Below, piece after piece: positions 1 to 13,772 of a DNA stretch of 64,000 bases. Where the stretch lies: positions 3,782,001-3,846,000 of the forward strand of contig NC_061147.1 in NCBI RefSeq assembly GCF_905220365.1, given 5' to 3'. The translations under genes were made by a program, and so were the position numbers. The notes under the pieces are model-generated. The model saw only the letters and a list, made by a program, of their open reading frames with translations, was not told where the DNA came from and did not search any database. Origin of the DNA: Vanessa cardui. Its lineage: Eukaryota; Arthropoda; Insecta; Lepidoptera; Nymphalidae. Position 1 is the first letter of the stretch, and the number at the start of each line of letters is the position of its first letter.

Positions 1-28
1 CAGAAGTGATACGAATTACAAGATGAAG

Positions 29-76
29 ATGAAGCTACCTACCTACCTACCTGACTGTTAAGTCGGGTAGCTTCAT
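29..76. repeat. Short inverted repeat around a CTAC microsatellite
   Basis: ATGAAGCTACC at 29-39 is matched exactly by its reverse complement GGTAGCTTCAT at 66-76. The loop begins with a short run of CTAC/TACC units. The two 11-bp arms could form a hairpin. No transposon end or gene is evident here, so it may be a local palindrome or the relic of a small element. Confidence 0.6.
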
Positions 77-3000
77 TCTGCAGTAGGATATCAATATTCA
101 ATATGTTTATAATTATGATATCATTGTTAATAGCGATTTGTATGTGGAATGATAAGTACATAACAAATGCGATGGTGCTTCTCGATATAATTATATCGGA
201 TTGATGACGTTTAACATTTCAACAATGCTAATTGAATGTAACTTCATAAATGTTCTAATACATATTTTTGAAGATGGATGCGGTCAGGCTTTATTCGCAA
301 TTTTGTTATAATGGTAAGTGGTCACCATACTCTATACACAAGGCGCTGTAAGGAACATTAATCATTCCTTTTGGCCAATGATTTTCATTGATTCATCAAC
401 ATTGGGAACTGAGATGTTATGCCTCTTGTATTTGTTACACTGGCTCACTCACACTTGAAATACTGTTGTTTAGCAGTATCTGATACATGGGTTAACACAA
501 GAAAATTTTTACGGCAAAATATTTTATTTTTCTATAAATAAAATATTTGTAATTAATTATACTTAGGTGCTTATTTGTAGTGATAGCGTTAAGAAATAAT
601 TTAATGACATCATTGTATCATCCTTCAATTAAATGAGTTGACTCATACGCGCCTTGTCAGATTATTGTATTTTCTTAAACATGTATGCAAGTTTATATAA
701 AAGAAAAATTAGCTTATAGAGAAGCTCGCTTAGAGATATTTCTCATTGCTCATTGTTTTTTAGTCTGTGGTAGTTGAAAGCATTGTATTATGTAAAATTT
801 CTATGTAATAACCCATGTACTCGTATGTATCTAACTTTATTGTATAAATTAATATGGTATCAGAATTTATATTCGCTTCTGAAATATCTTAATAAATAGT
901 GTATTTATATTTCGTTAGAATAGTTTATTTGTATGTATTAAAATACACAAAACAAATCTTCGCTTTAAGAATTATTTTACTTTATATTACATACGATCTG
1001 AGTATTTGTTCAGCCCTATAATGTTTTTCTATTCAGTATAATTATTTATTAACATGTAAGTAGTTATTTAATCGAATCCGGTTATTTTCAAATATGTTCA
1101 AGAATTTAATTATTTTTTTTTACAAAGTTCGAATCAATCAATCAAATTTATTCAAAAATCGAACAAAGTCGTTCAGAAAAAAATTAAGAATATAAAAGTT
1201 AAATTGTGATTAAATTAAAGATAGCAGATAATACACGTGTCTTGGACTGTATAAGATGAAAAAAAAAATGAATTATACAATCGGTAAAAATCGTACATCC
1301 GTAATAAGTTAATACGATTATCACGAACTGTCAAATAACTTGTTTAGGCAAAGCATTTACGTCCGGTTCGAATTTTGCAATTAAATATTATTAGCTGTTA
1401 ATCTTATTGCGAGAAGTTAAATAATTGTCGATTTATTGGTACATTAAGGAATTGTTAATTACTTTTATTTTGGTACACACGTATTAGACATGTTTTTTGG
1501 GTGACAGTGTTCCTTAAAGGTGATTGTATTTTTTTTTTTGATAAACAGCACGACAATTAAACAAGTAAATCTGCCAGGTCTGTGTTTAAAACAAATAGGT
1601 TTTATTTACGTTATTTCCCTTTGATCGATAGTAATTGTATTCATAATGTTTTTAATTATATATTAATTAAATATTATAGAAAATCTACGACTGAATAATT
1701 TAAATTCGTTGGTTAAAATCAAATACAAACTTTCAAATTCAAAACTTTTTCTTTTTAAAATTCAAATTTCGAATAAATTATTCGTAATTAAAAACGCGTG
1801 CTCAACAAGTCATTCGTCAAGCGACCGTCAACGCGACAACTTCAGTACAATTCCCGTACAACGGATGAAGAAATTCCAAGCAAGTTTTAAGATTACAATT
1901 TCGAGAGGCTAGATAATTCTCTATTAGCATACAAAGGAGAATTACCGTGCTGTGCGTCCGTGTGTCACAGCGTTTGTTATAAGGCCACGCCTTGTAGCTG
2001 TCATATGAAGCCTAATTAGGTATGAGCGTTGGCCAACTATTAGATGTTATGAATTGTTCAAAAAATCTTCACTATAAATTCACATTTATCTTTGAACATT
2101 TCGAAAATCGAATCATAATAAAATTATTATGTTATAAAATTTTATCACCGCTTGTTGTGACGGAAAGGAAACAGTGCCAGTTAAAAATCTAAGAAAATTG
2201 TCTATGCGCAGTCGATCGACCATAAACAATGAAACTATTCAATATTTATGTAATAGAGCACCAGGAAGACATGGCGTGGTTTACTTCGAAGTCTGTCATT
2301 AAATTCCTAACACTTTTCACATTTAAATTCATAAATTTCCGGTGTTAGCGTTTAGTTATTGTCACACGCATCACGTTCGACCGATTGCACACACACATTC
2401 CTACAGACATACATTTTATTTGCCTAGCGACGGTTCAATTAACTTGGAGGCGAATACATCGAAACTTATTAATTGCCTATTTTGTTTTGTTACTACTTCT
2501 AGGTCAGAGTTGAGCAACGCTTATTTACGTAAATTCTATTGCATAATTTATATCTATTGATCTCTATTTAAAAATAATAATTTGCAAGACAACTTTTATA
2601 TTTATCCGGCACAAAGTTATCTCCATTTTGTAAATGGAACGAGATTATATAGGGCTCAATATGAAATTGTTATAATGTTTAAGTAACAGAGTACGCAATG
2701 AGAATTTCATTTGCTACACAATAGAGCACACACGATTCCAAATTCAAACTTTAAAAAAGAACAGAGCGTAGGTACGCGGCCACGCGAATTTCAAATATGG
2801 AACGCATTCTATTCTGATTTCGTATTCTTAATTCGAATTCAATTATTATTTTCAATTACCGTGGGCTGGTCGTGAGTCGAGTCGTGTACCATTGTCCTAG
2901 TTTTTTTTATTTAGTGCGAAATAGTTATCTTGTATTTGTGGAAAATATTACATTGTAAAGTAATTCAATTTTATAATAGAGGTTGGTAACTTTTAAACGG

Positions 3001-6000
3001 ATTGCCAATTAATGTAAAGAATATTTTAATGTCATTATAAAATAATAGATTTTATAGTTAATTGTAACCAGCATGTTACAGCAATGAAATGAAATTGTGA
3101 AAATGAGGCGAAATTATTTTTTTTTATTTGTCTTTAAAGTTTCTTATTTTACAAATAATTATATTATATTGATTATTATACTGATTTCTATGCTTTATTA
3201 GTAGAAAATAATAAGGTTAGATTTATTTGCCAATTTTTGGTATAAACTCTACATAATGACACTGTGATTTATTTACACTTACAAAATAATGATCTTAGTT
3301 AAGATGATCGAAGTGATGACGTCACATAATTTTTCGTCCACAATTTTTCACATAATAGACAGTTTTGGTCCATACGAGACTAACGACCTCACAAACCGCT
3401 CAAGTCAAATATCGCAACACTCATACCGGTTCTATAAGTGTAATAAACTATTTTTTAGTAATCGTTATTATTAGAAAAATACAGTAATATAGATTAACTT
3501 TTGAGATTAATTTTAAGTTATTAAGATTTATTTAGTCTGTGCACGCTTTTTAAATCTTAACCACAGGATGTAGAAATATTGGATAAGTTGTTTTTTTTTT
3601 TTAATTATTAGCGCTAAGGAGCTAATGCTGTATTCCGCTGCGAATAAGATCGATATTATTATTGTTGTTGTTAAAACTGTTATTTTATTAAAATATTGAA
3701 TACGAACAGAGATATAACAAATTATGTTGTCTATTCGAAATGAACGTATTATTTATTATAAAATATGAATCAGTCATGAATCAAATAAGTCCATGTTAGT
3801 AAACAGTAGAAAAAAATTAATCGGGTTCATTGACACGAGAGTGTTCCCAGACACTCGACTTTTATGAAGAAAACACTTCAAAACGCATATAACTATTTCC
3901 ATACTTTAATTACATACACACCCACATTGGTACGCACGCACACAAGTACTGTTAATATAGGGCTGGCGATTTATACTTGGATGAAAAAATTATCATCTCT
4001 GCCTATAAAGTAAGATATTAAATAAAATCAGAAATGTCAATTCGAAAAATGTGACTATGGATTTATTTTGTATTTAGAATATCATGAAATCAAATGACAT
4101 ATCAAGTAAAATTTTTTATTATAGCAACACTATTTTCAATCACCACATTCAATTAAAGAAATTATATATAAATAGTGAAATTATACCGATTGATTAAGAT
4201 TTTCTTATCAATTTAAGAATGTTCTTATACAATCAGTGACGTATTCATTGTCAGGTCTAGCCCATAAGCCTATTCGTGTTAACGCAAGTAGCAGCCCTAA
4301 CACATGGCTTTTTAAACGAACCCAGTTGTTTAGGCCTGTCGAATGCATTATAATAGGTTACTTTCCTCCCCACAACGTATCTCTTTATTTCAAAGACTTA
4401 ATTATTATAAATTACTCTTAAGATAATATTAGATTAAAGTACTGTTTATTTTTAATGTATTTGGCTGTATACGTTTAAGCTGTGGCCTGTAATGATCTAT
4501 AGATTTTTTTAGTATTTTAATGATTCTTGCTTATACCAAAATTATAATTAATTTCACCAGATATGTTGAATCTGAAATAATCTCTACATAATATATGTGA
4601 TAGGTGTATAGGAAAATGTTGGTATTTCCATGTCGTTCAATGATACAAGATAATTATGAATAAAATGAACAATGAAACGGGCAAAGTCTCGTTATCTACT
4701 AGCATCAAATTAAAAAAAGTAATTAAGCTCTTTGTTCGATTATACTTTTTATATATATTTAAATATTGTTCATTATACATCTTAATCAACTCAACAAAAA
4801 CTTCGTCTCATTATTACAAACAATAGTCTACTTGCGAGAAAAAAAATAAATAAAGTAATTGCTTATTGTATCTATGGAAACGTTACGGGCAACACGCGCC
4901 ACCAACAGGAAAAAGAACTCGTTCGACATTCAAATTGGTAAGGAATTTGAATACGCGATTGTCATTGGTTGACAATCAATCATTATAGGTTTTTGAAACA
5001 CGAATTCCTTCGCGTTTTGATTCGATCTGTTCAATCTTACGTTGCTTATTGGATATACATATAATTATATACGCTTATTAGATGATAGATAATATCGCGT
5101 AGGATTTATTAATGGTTTAACTATTTAATTAACTGACAAATATAAAAACTCTTTGGTATTTTCGATGCATCGTTAAATTATTATTGTATCAAGTATATCT
5201 TGAATTATTTTAGTTTCTTATATTTTATTGTATTCTCGGGCTCGTAAATCCCAACAAACAAACTTTGGCATTTATAATAGGAAAATGAGTTAAATTATTT
5301 TTTTGTGTCTGAATCGCGCTTACGTTTGGTTGGCAGTAATGTATATAAAGTCCTTTATTTTGTATGGAAAATTACAAAGTTTCAAAACATGATTATATAT
5401 TATTATGAATGTCTAAAATATATGTCAATTAGAGAACGAATCTCATAATCGTTAGAATCGTAAATATTATTACAAGTAACTCAGTGAAAACAAATGAGCA
5501 TTGGCACTATTGAGAGCCCTTAGTGATGTTATTATAAAAAACTCCGAATACATCGAGTGTAAAACCAACCACTCGATGGAAATATAAAATTACTTTTTCT
5601 CGATTTCTTAGTATTGACACTGAGATTTGGGAGCAACGCAAACACGCGTTGGTTTGTTTACGTTATTACTCTATTACGATAAAGATAAAAAGGATACTGC
5701 GTTTGTCTTATACGAATTCAAACGATCCTATTTCTTGTGTTCTTACAGTATATACATTACAAAAATAAAATTTAATTATTGAAATATGACTAAGTTGTAT
5801 TCAATGATTTAATAAATAGTTATTAATGTTAATTAGGCCTGACTTTGTGTACAAGATTTTTTCATACTACAATATACTCATCGGCTTATAAACAATATGA
5901 AAACACTTCAATGGGTTGTTGTTTGAGAGAAACGCAATACAAACACACGCACCTATTTTTAATATTAAGAATATATTCGTTCGAGTTAATAGAATTTTAT

Positions 6001-8400
6001 TTGAATATTTCAATTTAATTCACATCTAAATTGTAGCAACATTGTGGTATTAAAAACAAAGCATTCCAAATTCAAACTACGTTATGGAAACAGTAAAAGT
6101 TATAAAAATAGTAATCAAATCATCAAATCACGTAAATCTCCGAAGATTGCCCAACATTTGACGGTAAAGTAACAACAAAATTACCGACGAGAACGCTGGC
6201 ACGATAAAATCCGTGAATGTCGGTAATTATGTGCTGTTTCAAACAAAACGAGTGATATCTAGGTGGGAAATAGATTTGTGGACAAGTTTACCTTACAGCG
6301 GAACGATCTGTTCGAAATTCAAATTATTAAAATCGAAATACATTTTTTGAATTATTTTTTCGTCAAAAATGTTTTCATTAGTCAATTTATTTTTAAATAT
6401 TTATATACAAATTAAACATGCAAAAATTTCAATATTTAAAATGAATAATTAATATTTGCACGTAGTATTTTTCGACACGGTGATATTTAATATTTTATCA
6501 ATACTAATGTTGCCATATAATTCAACAGCTTTTTATATTAATACCGTTAAACCACAAAAGATCTCATTGCAAACGACTTCTGGCAATTTTTTCAACGTCT
6601 CGTCATAATACAAACTGGTACAGAGTTTTCCATCAAACCAAAATTTCTAATCGCGTTCTGACATAAGAATTTGGAGCGCTGTTATTACCGTAAGCGCCTC
6701 GGGCGTTATCGACTTGTAATTTTATAACGCGTATAAACCTACCTACTTACCTAACTTTTTATGAAGTATCGATGATTGTTATTTAAATAATAGTACAGAA
6801 AATACGATATTACGTCGTATTGTAACTGTAACTATTTCTGATATTCGTTTTAGTTCCATCGTAACGTAATGTATAACGTTCTATTTGGTTCTGAGAAATC
6901 ATGTAACGTAATTAGTTTGGGGCCTGTCAAGTTATTTATTACTAAATAACGATTGCTCGGATATCTGCGGTCAAGGGCGAACATATGTTACACTTATTGG
7001 CCTCTCTGTTACGCTTAAAATTGATTTATATATTTTTTAAATTCTAATAGAAAGGTAGTTGAGCAAATACTGTTTTAATAATATACCTAAATACATTGTA
7101 ATACAAAACTAATTAGATCATTGGTCAATACACCTAGTGCCCGTAGTTACACTGGTACACTTGGATTCGGACAATCCTGCACTAATCCTTAACAAAAAAA
7201 ATACTCAATATAAATCAATATCAAATAAGTCGAATCACAAACCATAGTATTCAATAACAATAATGAAGTTCCAAATTTAAATTAACATGCTTTTATAAAT
7301 AAAGATAAAAGAATAACCATCACATTTTAAGATGGCGTTAATCGGTTAATTTGCATTTATTAGTATACATTGGATTCGTATCGGCTATTTATACCATAAA
7401 AGTCATTTGTGATGATCACATTATTTATTACTTATATTATGTTTACAATAAATTTTAAACTAAATAATTTAGATACTTTTAATACTATTATTTAGTACAT
7501 ATTTTTTTGTAATGGTAATACAGCTTACAGAATAAGTTAAACATATCTCAAAATAATTATTTGAAATATAAAGGAAAAGCAAGAATAAATAATAGTAATC
7601 AAAACTAAATAAGTTATTAAATAACTTGTATTAAATTCAGAACTTGACTAGACATCAAAATGTTTTTTTCAATTATATTTGATTGACTTATACAAAGTTA
7701 AATGACATAAAATAATAAAACGTGTATCGTGAAAAAACGATAATTTGCTGTTCGAATGACTTGAAAGCATTTAATTGGTAAGCCAGTAGCCTAATCCCAT
7801 TTGACTGTCAAAAATCATCCGATAATAAATTCAAATAATAATAAACATATTTATCGTATAAGTTTTTACGAAATAACAAAACATGTTCTATTTTTAAATT
7901 TGACAATTAATCCTTCAAAATTTCAGACTGAATAATTCGAAATTCGATTTTCAAAAATATTTCGAATAAAACTTATTATATTAGAACAGAATAATTTATC
8001 GTATTCTAATTTTGAAATTAACAATTCGACAATTCATGATTGTAGTTTAATTTTTAATATTTATCTGTATTTATTGGTTAATTGATTTATTACTTCGATC
8101 GAAATCGTGTAAACAAACACAAAATTTACCTAGTTCGAGATATTTGCCGGTTGTTATCGTGTTGTTTCTATGTAAATTGTTTGGTAATATTGAATTATTT
8201 GTGTAATAAATTGAATTCGACAATATCTTGAGATATTTGGATAACAAAAATGTATATATTCAAGGCATTCAAGGCAAGGTTCAGCACGTGCTGAGTATGG
8301 ACAGAATATTAGATTCGGATTATGTTTATTATAATAATATTATTACGTTGTTTTAGTTACTATATAATGATAAAAAAAGGTTTTAATCTAAAGATATAAT
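77..8400. other. Gene-free AT-rich DNA
   Basis: No coding exon, RNA gene or intact mobile element is visible. The only repeat I recognise is the eroded copy at about 310-490. Open frames here are all under about 75 codons and read as chance. The stretch contains copies of the dispersed 14-bp motif (starts 2735, 2790 and 6063). Confidence 0.6.
310..490 (-). repeat. Eroded copy of lepidopteran interspersed repeat A
   Basis: Read on the minus strand, this follows the order seen in the better copies at 49171-49395 and 51329-51600: a degraded 'actgttgtttagcagtatctgat' part, 'tggctcactcacact', 'attgggaact', and 'taatggtaagtggtcacca'. Many substitutions suggest an old insertion. Whether the family is a SINE, a LINE end or a MITE cannot be settled from this window. 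Confidence 0.6.
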
Positions 8401-8576
8401 AAAATCGGAGTGTCTGTTTGTAATATTAAAATAGCTCTTATTTACTCAATGTATATGTATGTATACACGGTACATATACCAAAATTTTTTTATTTTTATT
8501 TTTGCCTGCCTGTCTGTTTGTTCCGGTTAATCTCTGAAACGGCTGAACCAAATTTGATGATTTTTTTTGCCTAACA
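8401..8576 (+). repeat. Lepidopteran interspersed repeat B fragment
   Basis: It opens with 'aaaatcggagtgtctgtttg', passes a T-rich run, and reaches 'ctgtctgtttgttccggtta' and 'ctctgaaacggctgaacc'. I recognise this string of phrases as a very common noncoding repeat in butterfly and moth genomes. It encodes nothing here. Family assignment is from memory and its class is not resolved. Confidence 0.6.
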
Positions 8577-9599
8577 CATGAAAACCAACACCTTTAAACG
8601 CTAGCTAATCCGTAGACGACTACAAATTTGTAAATGAATTGAGAAAACGTTCCCAAACATCAATGCATCAAGTTTAAAAACTAATGAAGGAACTCTAATG
8701 ACACAGCGCTTACAATGAAGCTTTCGAAATAATTTGCATTATACAGCGTGACACAAATCGTCCGAGATCATGATTAAGAATAACGTTACATGTCAACAAA
8801 CAAACAAACTATGTTAAATACATGTGATCGATCCTGACACCGCATGAAATTAATTAACCAATGCAACGTCTTGCGCAAGATTATAGATTAAGAAAAAAAC
8901 CCGTTCGACAATCCGTCGAGTTCTTAGTGACAGATAAGTGATCTATTTACGAAATGCAAAACAATGGGACAGATAAGAAAAGGAATCGGTCACTCGCTAC
9001 CGTTATATTAATTCCAATTTCAAAATTAATATTCTATAACGACTAGGGGTGATTAGTTAAACAGTGCTGTCTTCTTCATTCGAATTTCGAATCAATGTTG
9101 ACAGAAAGAGACAAATCGTTGTTTCGCTGTACATCGCATTATTATTTGTAATTACTGAATTGTCAATGAGGAAAATTAATATTCTAAATTGAGTTTTCTT
9201 AGGGATTATATTTTTTTTATTGAATTGAATTTCAACGATAATGTTGTGTTATCAATTATAGTGTGTCACAAATTCAGAAATTATTTTAATTTTTTTAGCA
9301 ACTACCGACAAATACGACCAAGGTACAGATTTTAAATAAAACATTTAAAATCTTACTCCTTGAATGGCAGTAATACATTTTCGTAATTACTTAATTTAAA
9401 TTTTTATATTTAAAATAAATCGTCATAAAAATAATATAATAACGCTCGTTGCAATCTAAATTCGTTATTTGATAAGACCTTCGTATCAAATTCCGACATA
9501 AAATAAATATAAGGACGTTAAACAGTAAATTAACTTTTTTAAATGTCGAATAAAACAACAGTGACAGAGCATTAGGCTTAATCGTTATTCTATGGCGAC
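8577..9599. other. Gene-free AT-rich DNA
   Basis: I see no gene or repeat. One exact copy of the dispersed 14-bp motif starts at 9011. Confidence 0.55.
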
Positions 9600-9970
9600 C
9601 GTATCGTGGTAGCTGCTCGCTATGCCGACCGTACCAGTCCGTTATCAGAGTCGTGCATCGGAGTTAGCATTATTTTGAGAAGTAATTATTAATGTTAAGT
9701 CGGTTACCGAATTTCAGGTCGTTGCAGCACAGACTCTAGCCCCCTGCCCCCGCCGCCCCCGCCGCCCCCCGCCCCGGCCACGCCACAATGAGCTAATGAA
9801 TAATAGAAAAGTGGCCTGTCCAAGTAGCCGATATTGGCCGCTGATAAATGATGAATGCGTTTTCGGTAGAGATTTTTCTTTCTGAGTAATTATCGATTGT
9901 GTGGCCGGTACTTTATTTCGAGGCGCTGCGTCGAGTCGCCGAGGCAGCAAAGTGACGTGTGTGGCTCTGG
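9600..9970. other. GC-rich island with a C-rich tract
   Basis: Base composition changes abruptly from the AT-rich surroundings. The tract at 9740-9779 is almost entirely C with scattered G. Just before it is an AG|GT at 9718/9719 ('gaatttcag' then 'gtcgttgc') that could be a weak 3' splice site. One frame after it reads CSTDSS, proline-rich residues, then ends PATPQ at a stop at 9790. This is either a regulatory GC island or, less likely, a small terminal exon; no protein family is recognised. Confidence 0.4.
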
Positions 9971-12900
9971 CCGGACGTCTAATCTTTGGTTAAATTTTGA
10001 GAATTTCAAAGCTGTATACCTCTAATGGGAGACGTAAATGTTTTCATGCGTACATACGAAAGATAATAACCGGCAGAAAAACCCGAGTAGACGATGATTT
10101 CGGTAAAGAATTCAGCGCTCAACGTGCGCGGCCACTTTATTGGGAACTCCGACGTAAATTTGACAAAGGAATTTTATGAACGTATAAATTCGAGATGTCG
10201 GTCCGTCATCCGATCGGTACACTTTAATACTTGGCTCAGTTTCGGAGAAACATCGGCTTTTTGCGCTGCCGGAGATCGCAACTCGTTCAATTACAGACAA
10301 AATTAATGATTGAACACATTTTATACTTGTTATGTGTATTTCTGTACGCACACACGTACGTGTTATAGAGGCAGGATCTCACAATAGGATTACATCGCCA
10401 TAAATGGATCGGAATAACCAGTTATGACCGCTTATGATTCTCCTATGGGTTGCTTAACATTTTTGTATCTTTTGTTTCGAATAGAACTGTGTTCTTGCAT
10501 TTTAATTTAGGCTTAGGGCGTCCCGGCCTTACGTTCACTTGTGTCAATGCGCCCTCGGACTTACGTGCTGCGTTTAATGAAGCTATTATTTCAAGAGGCG
10601 GCCGATGGCTTAACAAAAACGCAAAGAACTATTCGATCGGTCGCCCAAGCGAAGCATAAACTAATCCGAATCGAAGCAAAAAACGTATTAATCACGAATC
10701 GGATAAGAAGCATCGATCGAAAAACCGTCGGCCATTCATATGGATGTACCGATTTATCATAATCCTTTATATAACAAATATATTCAAAGTTATGTCAGTA
10801 ATATAAAACCAGTCAGGTAAAAAACACCGAATTCTTAAAACGCGATTGAGCGGCGCGATCTTAGTTGGAAGCGGGCTATTATCAATCTTTGTGAAGATAT
10901 AAAATTACTTAACGATATTTTACAACCATTTATTCCTCTTTTATGGATTACCAGACCATTAAGAACATCAAACGGAAGCCCAACAAGTGAATATCTAGAC
11001 GAAATAAATTTTAATAAAGCATGTGATTCGATATAAAACAAGGCGTAAAGACCGGAGCCCGGAGCGAACGGGTCAATATTAAAAAATTAGGAACAATTCA
11101 AAAATCGAATCAAATTCGAATTCTAGTTAGAGAAGGACGCTCGTAGGGTTGATGACCCGTTGAAATGTCAGCATATATCAGTCTCGCTCTCACATTCAGC
11201 CCCTGCATATCTTCATCTCATTCTATGAGATGTTGATCTTGATACGTCACATTTTTAATAAACGAACTCCATATGACATGGCGCACGGAAATTCGTTCCA
11301 ATGATTAATATGGCCGCCGCTTACGTATACAAAACTAATACATTGTTTTTAAACGTTATTAGAAATATTGATAGTTTCATGTCATTGCTCGTGTTTGTGA
11401 TCGTCCGATAAACGATTGGGAGATAGAAAGTCTGTCGGGTATAGAATTGAATGCACGAGAGAGTAGACAATATGTAGGCAGCGACGCAAAAAACACAATC
11501 CGAATATCGCCATATCTTGTATGTATAAATGACTATGAGATTATTTGTTTCGATTTTTTATTGTGTGTTTGATAAGCAGTTTGCACGCACCGGCGACTAT
11601 TAATTAGGACGTCTTTGCGGTCGAAAGACTTTAATAACGTAATAATCTTGTCGCCGTTGGCATTTCGGTACATTGCTCGGATTCTTATTTTAATTTTGAC
11701 GTTAATAAGTGCGGCAGATGGATGGACAAAACAAATGAAAAACGAGCGCGGTGATCCAACAAAAACCCCGTAGATGTGTACTAGACATCACACTGAGCCG
11801 CGTTTCATTACAACGGAAATAAAAAGTTCATATTTGACGTTTAACAAATTGTTCCTTTTTCAAATCGACCAATGAGACTATTGTATTCTTTCCTAATGGC
11901 ATGTTCTATTTTCAAATCTCATTCTCTTTTCAAATCTTGCCCGCCTTTCAGATTCATTCGAATTTGGAATGTGTTGTTGCATACGTTTTCCCACACGTCT
12001 TTTCGAGTTGTTTGTCTTTTAAATGAGTTGATTAATTAGATGTTGCGTTAGTGCTGATTGTTGTATGTAGTATGACCGAGCCATACTAAAGTTCAAAGGG
12101 ATATGGAGAGTCACCATCGTATGGAAGGCACAGTCGAGTTCACGTGTACAATCGCGAAGAACAATCGCGAAGCAGCGGAGCGTACAGTCGTACGGCAAAA
12201 GTGAAAATGATTTATAGTTATCAAATAAATTGTCGACTCCGCATTTAAGCACGGGCGGGCAGCGAGTGGCATTAAAAATTTAATCTAAAATATGCATCAG
12301 TAAAATCCTCGAAATGGCCAAATGTCGCGTATCTAGTCGAGCGGGAGATATTGCCGAAATGCATAAACATCAAAGGGGTTTTTGTTGAAAAAAGATTTAA
12401 AATTTTGAAGGGCGCGTCCCCCGTAGTAGGCAAAATGGCGTCCGAGATTATAATAACGATTTTAAAGTCCCCTTCGCCTTTTTTTATTTTTATATTTTTT
12501 TGGAAGGGTTGCGTAAGTGGACGCGGGGTCCGGTTGAAAATTTGACGCTAACACAATTTCTGAAATGGGGTGAAGACTCAGATGTAAAAATTTTGCGCAA
12601 TACACCGTAAGATTGATTGTTATTCGGGAAACATGCAAAGTGCAATACGATACGGTACGATACACGATTTAAAAAATACAACAACAGATTTAAATTTTTT
12701 TAAATTATTACAAAAAATACAAAATAATTAATATAGACAATTAAACAAAAATCATCCTCAAACATCTTTTAAATATTATAAATATAACAATGATAATAAA
12801 ATAGATGTACGAAAAGCAGACAGATCCGTAAATTTAAGCCAGTTTACATAGATTAGTGTTTCACAATGGTCCCATCGAGTCAATTCCAGACGAAATCTGT

Positions 12901-13216
12901 AGCAATTGTCGAGACGGCTTATCAATGAAAATAAAAATAAAATCAAAAGGAAGCAACCAATTTGCTTGTTTACTGTAGTACGTTGTTAAATTACAATTCT
13001 ATTTCTCATCGCTTTGAGTTTTATTTACAAATACGCCTGGCTGAACAGACAATACCATAGGCTAAATAAAAAAAAAATATGTAGAAAAGCCGCGAATGTG
13101 TGCATAATTTGAAAATGGAATCATTTCGTTTTTAGTCTTAAAACGTAACATTATTTATTTACAAAGATAATTCGATTTTCAAATTCAAATAAAGAGTTAC
13201 TAATTATCTAATTATT
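9971..13216. other. Gene-free, relatively GC-rich noncoding DNA
   Basis: Several patches between 10.0 and 12.5 kb are richer in CpG than the neighbouring sequence (for example around 10540-10660, 10840-11060 and 12120-12260), but frames are short and overlap on both strands, so none is called a gene. An 11-bp direct repeat, CAATCGCGAAG, lies at 12149-12159 and 12162-12172. Dispersed 14-bp motif copies start at 11903, 11957 and 13108. The patches may be cis-regulatory DNA; that is inference from composition only. Confidence 0.45.
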
Positions 13217-13362
13217 GGTGGTAAACCCACTCATCTTGTTAGGAATCACTAATCGAGTTTGGGGTAAGAGGGTGTTATTAGAGGTACAAGGGTGGTAGGA
13301 CATAGTTAGTAGGTAGATTAAGTGCTGTGGTGGTGACCATCGTTTGCAAACAGGTCCTTCCT
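13217..13362 (+). repeat. Probable degenerate copy of repeat A
   Basis: Spaced phrases resemble repeat A in order: 'ggtggtaaacccactcatc', then 'ggtacaagggtggtaggaca', then 'ggtggtgaccatc'. The match is patchy and large parts are missing or changed, so this is a tentative call. Confidence 0.3.
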
Positions 13363-13723
13363 ATTATAAAAAAGTAACATATTTAATCATTCTTTTTTAT
13401 TATGATTTTTTTCTTTTTTGTTATTAATTTATTAAATATGAAACACATCTATCAATTTCGAGAAACTGATTTCCATTAGATCGTGCCATTTTTAGAATAA
13501 CGTTCTTAGCAAAATTTAAATAAAATTATAAATCATTTTGGTTAGCGACCAATCTGTATTTATTATAGTATCCAAAGTAATTTATGTAATAATATATGAC
13601 AGGTGACATTTCGATATCACGATTCTGAGTTTTTAAATCTTAGTTGAGATCTTGGTATTAATTGATTATGCCATAAAAACCCAAACAATTTTTTTATTAA
13701 AACATATTGTAACTAGCTAAAGA

Positions 13724-13772
13724 CCGGCTTTGTCCACGCCTACCTGGGTAGGTAACATCAACTTCTACCACC
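13724..13772 (+). repeat. Short fragment of repeat A
   Basis: 'accggctttgtccacgccta' followed by 'cctgggtaggtaac' matches the start of repeat A as seen at 49180-49220 ('gggctttgtacaagcccgcctgggtaggtacc'-like order). Only the first 50 bp or so is recognisable. Confidence 0.4.
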
